Assembly (NCBI RefSeq): GCF_020283565.1
Contig: NC_060062.1
Coordinates: forward strand, 30,192,251 to 30,256,250
Source of the DNA: Trifolium pratense
Taxonomy: Eukaryota > Streptophyta > Magnoliopsida > Fabales > Fabaceae
Length of the DNA stretch: 64,000 bases
Direction: 5' to 3'
The translations under genes and the position numbers were made by a program. The notes under the pieces were generated by a model, which saw nothing but the letters and a program-made list of their open reading frames with translations, was not told where the DNA came from and searched no databases. Below are positions 22,519-35,650 of this stretch, piece after piece. The number at the start of each line of letters is the position of its first letter. Within the stretch, counting starts at the first letter, position 1.

Positions 22519-24270
22519 GTATACCGACTAAATCTAGACATTTTGCATTTATATGGACTTATGATACATAATGGAGTAAAGCCTTATGAAATAAGATGGA
22601 ATGGAGTGGAGTGGGAGAACTTTTTGCCCTTATCTAAATTATCAAAATAATTTTTTATCCACCAAATATCCTACAAGACAAAATTTGTACAATACCTTAA
22701 ATTTTGACATGTGTTGATCTGTCATGTATATTGTTATGTTCGGTACTTACATTTTGCAGATCAAACGGACCCAATAAGTTTTAATATATTTATTCCAATT
22801 TTACTAAAATGTTTAGATGAGAGTAATTAATAAACTTTCCCAAAGAATAAGTGAGTTAAAAATTAAACACACTAAACTTTAAATCTATTTTGAGATTATT
22901 TTCTTACAATATATTAGAACATTGTGCACTTGTATCATATTTTCTAACTTTTTTTTTAAAGAGTTTAGTGATTAAAATTTCACATTTTAAGATGAATAAA
23001 TAGGTATATTAGCTAGAGTTCAAACTTCGATCCCTAGATATTATATGCAATATCCCACTACCTGAATTATGTTCATCCGAACCATATTTTCTAACATTAT
23101 TAGTCGCATGTGATTCATGCTTGTAACTTACAAGCTTGTAACCCAACAATAACCCAAAAACATGTACGAATATGGTGGATGATAATTATTTTTGATATGC
23201 AAAATATAAGTACTTGGCAGAATAGTACAGGACAAAGTTTAAGGTGTTGAACAAAATTTTGTCTTTGTACGATGTTTGATGGACAAAAGGTTATTTTGGT
23301 ATTTTAGACAACTTGTGCAGAGGACAAAAAATTATCCCGTGGTTTAGTGGTAGACAAGAATTTGGGTTTTTGTCCAGTCCATTGGCCCCCAATTTATCCT
23401 GTCTCAAGAACAGTTTTGATATCAAATACAGTACAACTGAAGTTGTTTCGTCCAATCCTTTATTTTTCAGCGAATCAAACGCACAACAGAGAGGAGGTGT
23501 TGTCTCCAATTTGCCACATTCAAACTTATACAAGAAATATTTCGATTAAAACAAACTAAAAATTAAGTCAAAAAAAAAAACTAAAAATAAGTTCTCATAA
23601 ACTTAATTCAATTGATAGGCAAATCATATTATATGTACAGAAGTTGGAGTCTGAAGTCCATACACTATACGTATTCACCTTTCCTACCGATGCACCAAAC
23701 ATAATATTTAAGTAGGATAGAATAATTTTATCATATTTTGTCTCTTTATCATGTGCATCAAACGAGCTCTTAAGAATGAAATTCTTACCATCTCATCCAA
23801 ACATTCATAAGATAAATATATTATCATCATATCTTATTGTACTTTATTATTTTTATTTTATTATTTTTATTTTGTGAGTGATCGACCTCAAATTAAACTA
23901 CATAAGATCTCATACCGTCTCATCCAAACACTCATAAGATAAATTATCAACGTACAATATCATCATACTTGAAATTTATTACTAACATATTAAAATCGAT
24001 CGATTACCACCAAAGTTACTAATATATTAAAATTGACCTCAAGTTATATCATTCATTGTAATTTTACTAAAAAAATAAATAAAAAAATACATAGTAAAAT
24101 TTTAGCAATTCAAAATAATCTCATTTCAACACAATAAAATCAAAATCTTTTCTAGACCAAAAATAAAATCAAAATCTTTTCACCAATAATAATAAATTGG
24201 ATTAAAGTAATAAAAATCTTAACCTATTTATCAATTGGCAGTGGAATATTCGTATCAATAAAACAAGATC
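22519..24270. other. Intergenic repeat-rich DNA
   Basis: No gene is supported. A SINE-like piece lies at 22965-23092. Around 23225-23460 the sequence has recurring GGACAA / TTGTCC motifs, suggesting a decayed DNA transposon without clear ends. A 50-bp block with TCTCATCCAAACA(T/C)TCATAAGATAAAT occurs at about 23790 and 23915, 125 bp apart. The rest is AT-rich. Confidence 0.4.
22965..23092 (+). repeat. SINE-like (tRNA-derived) degenerate copy
   Basis: It aligns by eye with the better preserved unit at 48961-49084: TTTCACTTTAAA/TTTCACATTTTAA, then a B-box-like GTTCAAACTTCGATCCC, then CCCACTACCTGAATTATGTTCATCCGAACC against CCCTACCAACTGAGTTAAAC..TTGGAACC. It is older and more mutated. Confidence 0.5.
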
Positions 24271-24445
24271 ATGTTAAACAGTGCACTCAGTGCACTTGTT
24301 AAGCATACTAAAAATAAAAATAAAACATAAAGTTAATGTTGATAAAAACAACTTTTTACAATTTCAATGCATTGAATGTAAAAGTTTCAAGACAAATTTT
24401 TTTTTTAATATGTTTAATTAGTGCACCGGGTACACTATTTAACAT
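24271..24445. mobile_element. 175-bp MITE, family related to the copy at 40814
   Basis: Ends are ATGTTAAACAGTGCACTCAG on the left and, read in reverse on the right, ATGTTAAATAGTGTACCCGG. The TIR is about 35 bp, and each TIR is itself nearly palindromic (AGTGCAC..GTGCACT). The core is AT-rich and non-coding. The same architecture appears in the asparagine synthetase first intron. Confidence 0.65.
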
Positions 24446-25045
24446 TTTCCCTAAAACAATAACAAAAAAAATTTCCATTAGTTTTTTGTTTCTTCTTCTC
24501 AGACAAAAATCGTTTCCATCAATGTAAAGAAAATCTTTTCCATTAGTTTCTCAACAAGTAACGCACACACAATAGGGTCCACACACAAAACGGCGTTGCG
24601 GCCGCACGATGCACCGTTCACATTGGACCACACTCTAAAATAATCTCTTAAGGAGAAACAAAAATTGTATGAGGAAAGGAACATGCTTATTAAACAGTTC
24701 CTTCAAAACACATAAGTAACGTGCATGGTTAGTACACGTGGACCAATAACAATAAAACACACAAAAAAATGTTAAATCTTTTTATTCGTATTTCTTTTGT
24801 TGAAGTGATCAAAACTTCAATTCAACACTCAGAGAGAAAACATAACTGAACTGAAAGAAAACGCAGAAGAAAAAAAATAAAAAACAGAACCATTTTTTTT
24901 CTGGGTTTTCAATCGTTTAAGATTGTTGATTTTTGTTTGGTTTTGTGTTTTTTCTTTGAAATTGGTTTCTTGAAACAAAAGGGTACGTGAAATGCCGCGT
25001 TTTCTGCATTGAAAGTTTTTTCTGAATTTCTTGTGTAACTCATCA
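24446..25045 (+). promoter_or_regulatory. 5' flank and leader of the IDM1-like gene
   Basis: AT-rich promoter region. CACGTG-containing GTACACGTGGAC occurs at about 24732-24743, a G-box-like core. The last 150 bases are rich in AGAAAAC/TTTTTC runs, typical of a plant 5' UTR. No TATA box could be assigned. Confidence 0.35.
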
Positions 25046-28000
25046 ATGGAGGTTGATGGTGGTGATAAGAATAATGGAAATCGAAAACGGAAAAGAGGGT
25101 CGTTGAAAAAAAAGCTTCTTGTTGATGAAAAAGTTGAGGTAATGTAATGCTATCTGATTCTGTTTTTTTTTTTTTTCTTGATAAAGATTTGATTTTTTTT
25201 TTGTTTATGAATTTCTGGGATGTGGATTTTGTTGTAGGTTTTGTGATTTGGTGTTTTTAGGGTTTTATGTGAGGGTTATTTTACACAATTATTGTTGTAA
25301 TTCTGTTATCTCAAGAATTTTTTTTTCATTGGTTTTTTTTTTTTTACTGTTATGATCCTTTGATTTTCTGTTGTTGATTTATGGTTTTGATGTGACTTCT
25401 CTAATTCTTGTTTTCATAATTGAATTAGCATTCATCTTTGCTTAAATTGTTGGCATTTTCTTGTTTTTGACTATGCTTTGGATTTCATGCAAGTGATGAA
25501 TTGGGAATGGGATACTGTTTATGGTGATATAATGTGGATTCATTGTTATTCCTTTCTTAACAACTTTGCGGTTTTTGACAAAACATGCATGTTGTGTGAA
25601 TTGTGATTTTCCTTTATCTGAAATTTCCACTTCAAGGTTTTTTTTATAAAGACACTGATTTTTTTTATTTGTTACAGTTGAGGAGTTTAGAGGATGGTTT
25701 TCTAGGATCATGGCATCCGGGGAAAATTGTTCGCTGTGGGAGGAAGAAGCGATATGTGAAATATGACAATATTCTCAATGATGATGAATCAGACTATCTT
25801 ATTGAAGTGGTGAACGTTTCTAGTGTTTTTGATGGTGTTAATCCTTTATCTGGTTCAAATTGTGTCTATGAACGCGGTCTAATTAGACCATTGCCTCCTC
25901 CAATTGAGTTACGGATAAAGGATCTTCCATTTGGACTTTGTGTTGATGTGAATTATCAAGATGCTTGGTGGGAAGGTGTGATATTCGATCACTGTGATGG
26001 AACGAAGGAGAGGAGCATATTCTTCCCTGATTTGGGTGATGAAATGAAGGTTGGAGTTAAACAATTGAGGATCACTCAGGATTGGGATGAATCAACTGAG
26101 AATTGGTTACCGAGAGGGAAATGGGTTTTTCTTGAGTTGTTTGAGGAGTGTGAGAGGGTATCCTATGTTGCAGTCTCGGTGAAACAGATTTGGTATGATG
26201 TTAGGATGAGAAAAGATTTTGCTGAAACCATTAAAGAATGGACTTGTAATGTGAAGGAGTTGTGGAGAGAAATGGTTGTTGAGGTGATTGGTGATTACTA
26301 TACCCTCACTCTAAACGAAGTTCGCCTTGCATTAAACCTTCCGAAGAATTTACTCGAAGGAGGGTCATCTGAACCATCTGATAATGTTCATTGTTATGCT
26401 GCTAGTCATGGTAATGAAATTGGTTCTGACATTGAAATAGCTAATAGGCCCAAGGAAAATGGTGACTCCCCAAACATGTTGGATGTTGATCAAAACTGTG
26501 GTAGCACTAGCCCCATTCCTTTGGTGGATGGGGAAGTTGAGAAGGAAAGTGTTTTACATGAAGAGTCCGAATCACCAAAAGAAATTTCCTGTGCTAATGT
26601 ATTAGATTCAGATAAAAACCGAAGACGCAGACGCTCTACGTCAATAAATTGGAGACCTTTGGTATTGTCTGAAGTTGAATTCTGTCCTGAAGTTATTAAT
26701 GAGTATGCAGTTGGATGCAGGAGCAAGACGGTTCGAGAACTTTTGAAGACGAAAGTTAGAAAACATCTTGCTTATCTTGGATGGACAATTGAATGGACCG
26801 AAAACAATTGTCCTCAAAATAGACGGTACCGGTACAAGTCACCGGATATACGTGACCCGAAGTTTTACACTTCAATTTTTCAGGTTACTAAAGTTTTGGA
26901 AGATGGTTCCAGCATGAACTTTGTGCCACCCCAAATTGACAGTAATATTTCACATCTGCTAACTGATTCGCAACAAATGAACCGAGATTTAGATGTTTGT
27001 CCTCCAACTAAGGATCCTTCTACAGTTAATATTCAATCTGAGCCTGAATTATGTCCTCTAGCCATCGTGAAATACTACTTTCACTCATTAGAGAGAAACT
27101 CGGCTGATAAGAGAAAATGGAAGTTGAAAGCGAAAAAACATCTGTTAGCAGAAGGATGGATCTTTGACTACCCAACTGAAAGAAGGAAGACAACTTTGTA
27201 CAAGTCTCCACAAAATCAGTGTTTAGGTACACTTCAAGGTGCATGCAGACTATACCTTAAAGAAAAAATTCCTGAATGGACTAATTCTGATCAAGTTAAT
27301 GGTGATGATCTATTGCCGAGTGTGTTCCAATTGCTTCAAAAAGAGCCTGAATTACATACTATAGATGGTACACCACCAACTGCAAAGAGAAACCATAAAC
27401 GCACAAGGACTTCAAAGGGTAGCGCACAAAAGGGCATAGAGAATGAAGTACCTACCCGGGTGCTAAGATCAAGCAAGAGGGTGCAGAAGGTTTTGGGTTT
27501 GTCACATCAAAAGCCTCAAAATGTTCTGTCTTGGTTAATAGATTACAACATTGTGTTACCAAAATACAAGGTCTTTTACCGGGAAACAGAAGGAGAAGGA
27601 AACTCCCCCATGGTTGAGGGAAGGATAACTCGTGAAGGAATCAAATGCAGCTGTTGTCAGAACATATATGGACTCAGTGGCTTTGCAAACCATGCCGGTG
27701 GAAGCAGTACCTGCTGGCCTTCGGCTTGTATCTTTTTGAAGGATGGTAGGTCATTGTTAGATTGCATGAGGGAAGTAATGCAAGATCACAGGGCAAGGGA
27801 AGTCATGGAGAAACCGTGCAATTATATGTTTGAAGGCGAAAATGACAACATTTGTTCTGTTTGTAATTACGGCGGTGAACTTATTTTATGCGACCAATGC
27901 CCCTCAGCATTTCATAAGAATTGTCTGAATTTGGAGGTACATTATTAACTAGTTTCCTTTTCAATCGTGCCATATTAAGTTCTGTCTTGTTGATATATAT

Positions 28001-30953
28001 CCTTTCCATTTTGTGTCGATGTAACTGCTGCAATTCAGTACTTTAATGCCATATTAACTAATGTCATTCTGCATGTGTAGGACATCCCTGATGGTGATTG
28101 GTTTTGTCCATCATGCCGTTGCGGGATTTGCGGCCAAAACAAAATTGAAAAGACTGAGGATGGACATTTTCTCACTTGCATTCAGTGTGAACATAAATGT
28201 AAGCTGATATATAGATTTGCTTCAATATTTCATCCATTTCTCTGTGAATGTCTTTTTGTCTGTGGGCAGAATAACTACATATGATGACCAATGAAAATTT
28301 TCTTCAATTCTATGTAGATCATGTTCAGTGCCTCAGAAATAAAGAAAAAGATAATTCAAGACGATACCAGGAAAATTGGTTTTGTGGAGAAGAGTGTGAA
28401 AGGGTAAGTTAAGTCCACCTCCCTTTTTTCTTGTATTCTAGAAAAATTGCATCTCATTCTTCTATTTGTTCTGATTTTACATATCATGGTTGCATTTATA
28501 ATGGATTTCATTTAATAGCGAATTAGCTACTAGTGCACAACGCATGATTTTCGTGATTGATAAATGTTAAGACATCACAAGCATAATAGATTTGATATAT
28601 GCTGCTAGAATTATGTTTTATGACAATGATTATACACTACATTTACATGTACGCACTTTCCCAGGTATATAAGGGGCTCCAAAATCTGTTGGGAAAGCCG
28701 GTTCTAGTGGGTGAGGACAATCTAACTTGGACATTGGTGAAGTATGTCAACTCTGAGAATAGTGGTGTTGGCAGTGCTGAAAATGACTTAGTAGCAGAGA
28801 GTTACACTAAACTCAGTGTTGCACTTTCGGTGATGCATGAATGTTTTGAGCCGTTACATAACTCGTTCTCTAGGAGGGATATCGTGGAAGATGTTATATT
28901 CAACCAAAGGTACGGCATTCTTATCCTTCAAATCATGTTCTTAACATTTTATGACGATTCTTTGCTTACTGTGTTGTCGCATACTAGCAATTCATGCATA
29001 AAGCATTCTGAGTTCAACCTGAAATTGCATTGCTTACCTTCAGTTTTGAGACTTTTCCGTTGCTCAGTGGTGGTAAATTAGTATTATTCAGGTGACACAA
29101 ATGAAAGTAATCAGTTTTGTTTTCTCATTACTGTGGATTCTATGATCTACCAACTTTTTCTCATAAGGAAAAAAAACCTTATACTATTTTTATACAATAC
29201 ATCGATATGTTAGAATTTAGTGCGAAGTTTGTAAGTTTTACGTTTATCATGCATGATTGAATTGATGCGACTGTAGACATATTTATTTGAAGATACTAAT
29301 AAAAAAGTTTCCTTATTTTTCTGTACAACATTTCTTCTCTTCCAGCTTATTGTGCAAAATCTATGCCTATGGATGGCATCATGAATATTGAGCCAGTGTC
29401 TGAAGAGTAAACTAATCTATGCCTATTTTGGTTAATAGATTCAAAGATGATTCTAATGGACTAAGCGTAAACTTTTAAATCTTCTTGTGTTGAATTTTTT
29501 TTCGATCAAACAATATGGCATGAAAAAACATCTATAGAGTTTGAGATTCCAACTATGTTTGCATCTCAAACTCAAAGCCTTAGTTCTGGTAGGTATTTGT
29601 TTCATTTAAAATGTGTGGATGATGTACTAAATTGTGCTACATTGTTGTTATATTCGCTCTGCGACAATGCTTGATACATGTACTTTGGAACCGTGCAGGT
29701 CTGAGCTCAACCGGTTGAATTTCCAGGGTTTCTATACCGTACTTCTAGAGAGAAATGAAGAGTTGATTAGTGTGGCAACTATTAGGTGAGTAGAATCTGC
29801 TACTACTAAGAATCAAATCTAGTAGTAGGTTTTGCATGATTCTATGATTGAATCTCCTGTTAAAGTTTTAGTTTTTCTTTATTTATATTTCACGGTTCCA
29901 TAACTTGCCATTTCATTTTGTAGGATATTTGGAGAGAAGGTAGCAGAAGTACCCCTTGTCGGTACAAGATTCCAGTATCGCCGACTTGGAATGTGTCGTG
30001 TTTTAATGGATGAGCTTGAAAAGGTAACATAAAAATCATTTGAATGACGCATTTTAGCTTGTTTTATGAACTATAATATAAAATGTTCTTGATATGGCAT
30101 GTGAAATTCATATTGTAATTCATTTCTGATGTATAAATTTTTCTGAACATCGAAAGTCGTAAGAAGTTCTTACCAGCAATTCTTGTCTAAGCTTTATAGT
30201 AATCCAAAGCTCGAGATTTTACTCAAATATATAATTGAAAAGATATCAAAATTTGTGTTCAAGTTTTTTTAATATAGTTTCTAACTTTAAATTTGGTGCA
30301 CTTAGTAGGTACTATGTTTGTACAAGAGTTCATCTTTATTTAAACAATGTCCTAAAAGTTCTTGTTATATTTTCACATTTAGTATCAAATTTCTCACTTG
30401 AATTGTTTACCTCGTCAGAAACTAAAGCAACTTGGAGTGGAGAGACTGGTTCTACCTGCTGTTCCTGGTGTGCTAGAAACTTGGACCAGTTCTTTTGGTT
30501 TTAAGCAGATGACAAACTTCGAGCGATCGCAGTTTTTGGACTACTCGTTCCTAGATTTCCAAGGAACAGTGATGTGTCAGAAACTGTTGTCAAGACACCC
30601 ATCTCCTGATTCAGATGTGACTAGAGGTTCGTAACATTTTATGATTCTTGAATTGACAGTTAGTTTGGCAAAAATCATGATATGCTACCGGTGTCACTGT
30701 CAGTGTGATTTCTCCAAACTCACTGTCAATCCAAACATGCACATATTCAAACAGTTTCTTCACAGAATGGAATACAACCTTATTGTTTCATATTACAGAC
30801 GCAACAACGCCAAAACAAGATGGAAGCTTTTCTGTAAAATGTAAAATTAATTTTGAAACGGCTAGTCCAGTCGCTGAAGTGGATCAAATGGAAGGGATTG
30901 GCGAAAGTGGGATAATGGACTTACAAGTTTGGAGACCAAACCCTAATTCTTAG
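25046..30953 (+). CDS. IDM1-like PHD-finger / GNAT acetyltransferase chromatin regulator
   Basis: Nine exons: 25046-25138, 25678-27936, 28081-28198, 28318-28403, 28665-28909, 29699-29785, 29924-30023, 30419-30626, 30799-30953. They join in frame to 1116 codons, all with GT-AG introns. Exon 1 encodes a basic, NLS-like start (GNRKRKRGSLKKK). Then come an Agenet/Tudor-like domain (about 32-165; FLGSWHPGKIVRCG), two copies of a module with KVRKHLAYLGW / KAKKHLLAEGW (about 365-440 and 486-570), a TIFY/Jas-binding-like domain (about 636-735), a PHD finger C-x2-C..C-x2-C..H..C (about 754-798), a second Cys/His cluster to about 852, and a GNAT fold (VAEVPLVGTRFQYRRLGMCRVL). In Arabidopsis, IDM1/ROS4 acetylates histone H3 in the nucleus and promotes active DNA demethylation. 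Size and order fit that family; which paralogue this is remains open. Confidence 0.92.
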
Positions 30954-32043
30954 ACAAACAAGAAGATAAATTAGATTTATTGTAGAAGAAAACTGCATGT
31001 GAACAATTATGTTGAATGTAAAGTAGGAACTTTAGTCTTTAGGCTAAGTTTATTTTCCTGAGAATTTGATGTATGATCTTTGAGATAATTTCAGGGGCAT
31101 ATCAAATATGTGACAGTGATATTAACTTGTCACATGTTTGAAAAATAATCTAAGGTCTTATTGACATGATTAATTAATGTACTGTACTATTGGTGTTGTG
31201 GGATTTTTCCTAATGAGCATGACTCTTTAAAGTGATTAGATACTGTTTAGTGTATTATAATCTTAAACTTCAAACAAATTATTCGTTAAAATGACAAGAA
31301 AATCTCAATCTTTTTTTTTTGCAAAGGAAAATCTCAATTAATGTTACTATGTTTATAATTATAACTATTGAGGATATCTTTACCTTAATTTCTAGCTTTA
31401 GATACTTTTTATTTTTATTTTTTTGACATGTTCACTCGACCACACCACATCTCCTAACCGATTGAGATTTGAACCTTAGTTTTTTACGTTGCACGTTGTG
31501 AGAGAATAGTCTATTCTGCTGCAATCAACTCCGGTTAGTAGTAAGCAATATATGTCATTTAATTTCGCGAAAGGGGATATTTGTTTTAGTTTTCAAATGG
31601 CGCTAATAGTACATTTACGGCCGTCCTTAAGAGAATTCAACCTCAACAGTTAAATGCTAAATATCAAACCCTGAATCAAATGATCAAGAAACCTGTTCTA
31701 AACCACTTGTATCAAACTATGGTGTGAGTGTGACCATACCTATAGTACAGTATAATTATGGTTTTCACATTTTTCTATCACTGCATCCTATTTTTCTTTT
31801 GAAATCCACTTCCACTCTTTCATTGTTCAAATTTACTGAACCGCCTTAAAAAGTTGCATATTCGTGACCACGTTCATCCACCTTCACATGCACACAACAA
31901 CAAAAAAAGAATCATCTTTTCTCTTCCCACAAACAATTTCTATACCTTTCCTCTCAAAAAAGTTACCTCTTTTTGTTCTCTTTATATATTAATTAATTCC
32001 ATTTGGTTTTTCATTTTCCCTTTCTTAGAACTATTCACTATCA
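30954..32043. other. Intergenic region between IDM1-like and TBL genes
   Basis: It holds the 3' UTR of the upstream gene, a SINE-like unit at 31395-31545 in reverse orientation, and the TBL promoter. TATATATT at 31983-31990 lies about 60 bp before the TBL start codon and is a plausible TATA box, which would give a short leader. Confidence 0.5.
31395..31545 (-). repeat. SINE-like unit, reverse orientation
   Basis: Read on the minus strand it shows an A-box-like TAACCGGAGTTGATTGC, then a B-box GGTTCAAATCTC about 60 bp later, and ends in an A-rich tail (plus-strand T/A run near 31405-31425). This is the layout of tRNA-derived SINEs. Target duplications were not identified. Confidence 0.5.
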
Positions 32044-35000
32044 ATGGCACTTCTTTGCTCTCAAACTTCTTGTTCTGTTTTTGCTTCATTTTTCTTACTT
32101 TTTTTCCTACTTTCTCTTCAATGCCAAAAGGGTACTTCTTTTCATCATCATCATCATCATCATCATCACCATGAACGAGTTCATCATCAAAAACCCATTT
32201 TGAAAGCAAATAACAATCAAAGCACTTGTGCATTGTTTGTTGGAAGTTGGGTTTATGATGAAAGTTACCCTTTTTATGAATCTTCTAGCTGTGAAATTAT
32301 AGACCCAGAATTCAATTGTCAAATGTATGGTCGACCCGATTCTGATTACCTTAGATACCGTTGGAAACCCCTTAATTGTGAGCTTCCAAGGTAATAAAAA
32401 CAACAAAAGATTGTGTTTTTAGATAATGTAGTGTGTAGTTGCTTATATGATTATAAATTAGCTTAATTTGAATTCTGAATGATGATGTTTTTGTGGCATT
32501 GTGTAATGGTAGGTTTAATGGAGTTGAATTTCTGTTGAAGATGAAGGGTAAAACTGTAATGTTTGTAGGTGATTCACTTGGAAGGAATCAATGGCAGTCT
32601 TTGATTTGTATGCTATCTGCTGCAGCACCTCATGCTCAGACACAATTAGTCAGTGGAGATCCTCTCTCCATTTTCACATTCTTGGTGAGTCCAACAAAAA
32701 TTTATCAGCTATAAGTTGTTAATTGATTACCAAAAGTTTTAAATTGTGGCTGTGATCATTGATATATTCTGAAAATTTGGGGTCAAATGTAATGTAACAA
32801 ATGTTATCTCAATTGCAATTGCGGTGTCTGACACATGTGACGGACACAACACCAACACATGTGCTTACATTCAATAATGTCATTTTCTGAAATTATTACA
32901 GGTGTCGATGTGTCAGTGTCCTGTTTGGTATTCGTGTTTGTGATAGTGTTTCATAGTTATTGGTAAAAAAGAAAAATACAAACTTAGTTGATAACTACCA
33001 ATCCCCCATTTGGCATGTCACACTATTTCCATTGCTAGTAAGATTTAAACCATAAAAATGCCACTTACCAAGTTCTTTTTTTTTTGGGTAAGATATAGAT
33101 ATTTAGTTCAAAAGAAAAAGGTAAATTAAGAGCTAAGAACTTTACTAATTTTGCAGCAGCAAAATAGTTGTTTCCCTCTTTGTAAAGTTTCATAAATAAT
33201 TAAAAAGGGGTAGTAGGGTCATAATTTTTTTTGGTAATAAATAAGACAGAAGTTGTTGAAAAAGTGTTTGTAAAATAGTCTCCATTGAATCATTCATTAT
33301 ATGGATTTAAGGGTCCAATAGTATGCATCTGAGGGGTCCTTAAATAGGAATTTTGATACATAGTTACAGACTGCATAAATCATCTTTATGATTTATCCTG
33401 TAGAATGTTGACTATGCAAACAAGAGAAACAGTAGAGATTAAAATTGGATGTAATATGGTATATGCAGGACTATGGTGTGAACATTTCATTTCATAGAGC
33501 TCCATATTTGGTTGATGTGGATGTGATCCAAGGGAAGAGAATTTTGAGACTTGAAGAGGTAGATAAGAATGGTGACACATGGAAGAATGTTGATGTGTTG
33601 TTGTTCAACACAGGACATTGGTGGAGTCATCAAGGATCACTTCAAGGGTAGGCAAGAATAATATTTTCACTTTTTTTTAAGCTTATTCAAGAAAATACTA
33701 TAAGAAAATGACATTTTAGATTTACTTCTAAAAAATTAAGTTTTTAAGAAAATTACTTATTTGGGCTGTTTTTGTTGATTAATTGACTGCAGATGGGATT
33801 ATGTAGAATTAGGAGGGAAATTTTACCCTGACATGGATAGAATGGCAGCTTTGGAAAGAGGTATGAAAACATGGGCTAATTGGGTGGATACCAATATTGA
33901 CAGAAGTAGAACCCAAGTGTTATTCCAAGCAATTTCTCCAACACACTACAAGTAAGGATTATTTTAGGATGGCAAATTAAATTAAATTTTCTCTTTATTT
34001 CAGCTTAATCAGATACAAAGAAGATTTTGGTTCTATGTAACTAGCTATGGAATTATAACCAAAGATGAACCAACACTTCCAAATTAAAATAATTAGATAA
34101 AAGTAAATAATTCACCAAATTTCTTAGTTTTTTAAAAGTCGAAAGCATCTAACAAATTTACTATGTTTATGTATGGAATCAAGGTGAGTTTGACGAGATC
34201 ACAATGGTACTAGTTGAACTCTAAAGTGTAGCTTTTATCAAAATTAAGGTGGCATGCCATGTTTTTGTCAAACTCACCGGCACCGCTAATCCAAACATGA
34301 ACAATAATTCATCAGTCACTTAATCAAGATGTGAAATTAGCTTTTTCCCTCAAGTCAAACTAAATTTTCATTTTTCCCATTTGCATTTATCTGATAAGCT
34401 GCTTCTAGAGCTGGAAGTGGGACCTTTCTTTTGACTATCCTTGACAAGTATGCCCATATCTTGTTGCAATTTGATTATTCTATCCTGACTGAGGCTGAAA
34501 ATTATTGGCTTGTTTGTTGGTGCCATCTTGTCACAGAATCATGAATGCACACTTCAATGTGCAGAACTTGCAAGAAAATATGTCAGGATAGGGATCCAAT
34601 GAAAAATCAATAGAAAAATGGTTGTGATAAAAAGTCTTTTCTCCAAGAACACTTGGAGTTGGATGAGATACTTTTGGTCTCTTCCAACATAACCAGAGCT
34701 CTTAGGTTCGAATCTAGCTCTGGGAATGTAGCACGGTCGTTACAACTCTTGGTCATATCTGACTCGAGGAACTAGCCTCTGTAATTGTGCGCAGATGATA
34801 CTCAATTTACACATTAAAAAAACCTTTAAATATGCTGAAGGAATTTGGTTAGAAAAGAAAGTATGCTGAAGAAATTTCTAGGCAAATAAGTTACATCATT
34901 TTACTAACATTAATATGACATTCTTACCAAAAAATGATAAAAGCTAGGTCATAATCTGATGAGCTAGGGTGCCAACATGACACATGAAGATGTTCAGTTA

Positions 35001-35650
35001 TGTAATATTGAATGAAGATTCAGTCCAATTAATTGGAAATAAAATAAGTTCTTCTGTTATGTAGCATTAACTCATTAATGCATTGACATTAACCAAAATA
35101 CCTTCTTTACAATACAAGTTTGATATGCAATAAAAATAACTAAAAACAGCAATTTGTGCTTTTTAAATTTAACAGTAACAATATGACATGACTTCATTAC
35201 ATTAAAATTTGGTTAAACAATATTGTTCTTCTGTTAAACAATATGATTTTTAAACAAAAATTATGCTTAGATTTGGTTGCACTAACTGCTATATTTATGT
35301 GTAGCGAAAACGAATGGAATGCAGCTGTTGGTATGACAACAAAGAATTGCTATGGTGAAACGGCACCAATCAGCGGAACAACAACAAACCTTGGAGGAGG
35401 AGCAACATACACTGATCAACAGATGAGAATAGTAGATATGGTGATTCGAGAAATGCGCGATCCTGCATATGTTCTTGATGTTACAAAGTTATCAGAAATG
35501 AGGAAAGATGGACACCCTTCCATTTACAGTGGTGAATTGAGTCCTCAACAAAGAGCTAACCCTGATCAGTCAGCTGATTGTAGTCATTGGTGTCTTCCTG
35601 GTTTGCCTGATACTTGGAATCAATTACTCTATGTTGCTTTATTCTATTAA
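32044..35650 (+). CDS. TRICHOME BIREFRINGENCE-LIKE (PMR5/DUF231) protein
   Basis: Five exons: 32044-32390, 32513-32684, 33469-33647, 33793-33951, 35305-35650. They join in frame to 400 codons with GT-AG introns. An N-terminal hydrophobic segment (about 10-27) is a signal peptide or Golgi signal-anchor. It is followed by a run of ten His and ERVHH. The TBL domain starts at [15 protein letters not shown]. The C-terminal domain has the esterase-type motif [10 protein letters not shown] and the matching DxxH ([16 protein letters not shown]) near the end. Many family members O-acetylate cell-wall polysaccharides in the Golgi using the GDS Ser and DxxH Asp/His. Substrate (xylan, mannan, xyloglucan or pectin) cannot be told from sequence. 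The last intron (33952-35304) contains a SINE. The length is usual for the shorter TBL members. Confidence 0.93.
34630..34826 (+). repeat. SINE in TBL intron 4
   Basis: ACACTTGGAGTTGGATGAGA (A-box region), B-box GGTTCGAATCT at 34705-34715 and an A-rich end (ATTAAAAAAACC) match a legume tRNA-derived repeat that I recognise from the phrases GTAGCACGGT and TTGTGCGCAGA. It is in the same orientation as the gene, well away from the splice sites. Confidence 0.6.

Noticed and set aside
31982..32233. Minus-strand frame with an Asp run
   Set aside because: The Asp run is the antisense reading of the CAT repeat that encodes the His tract of the TBL protein.
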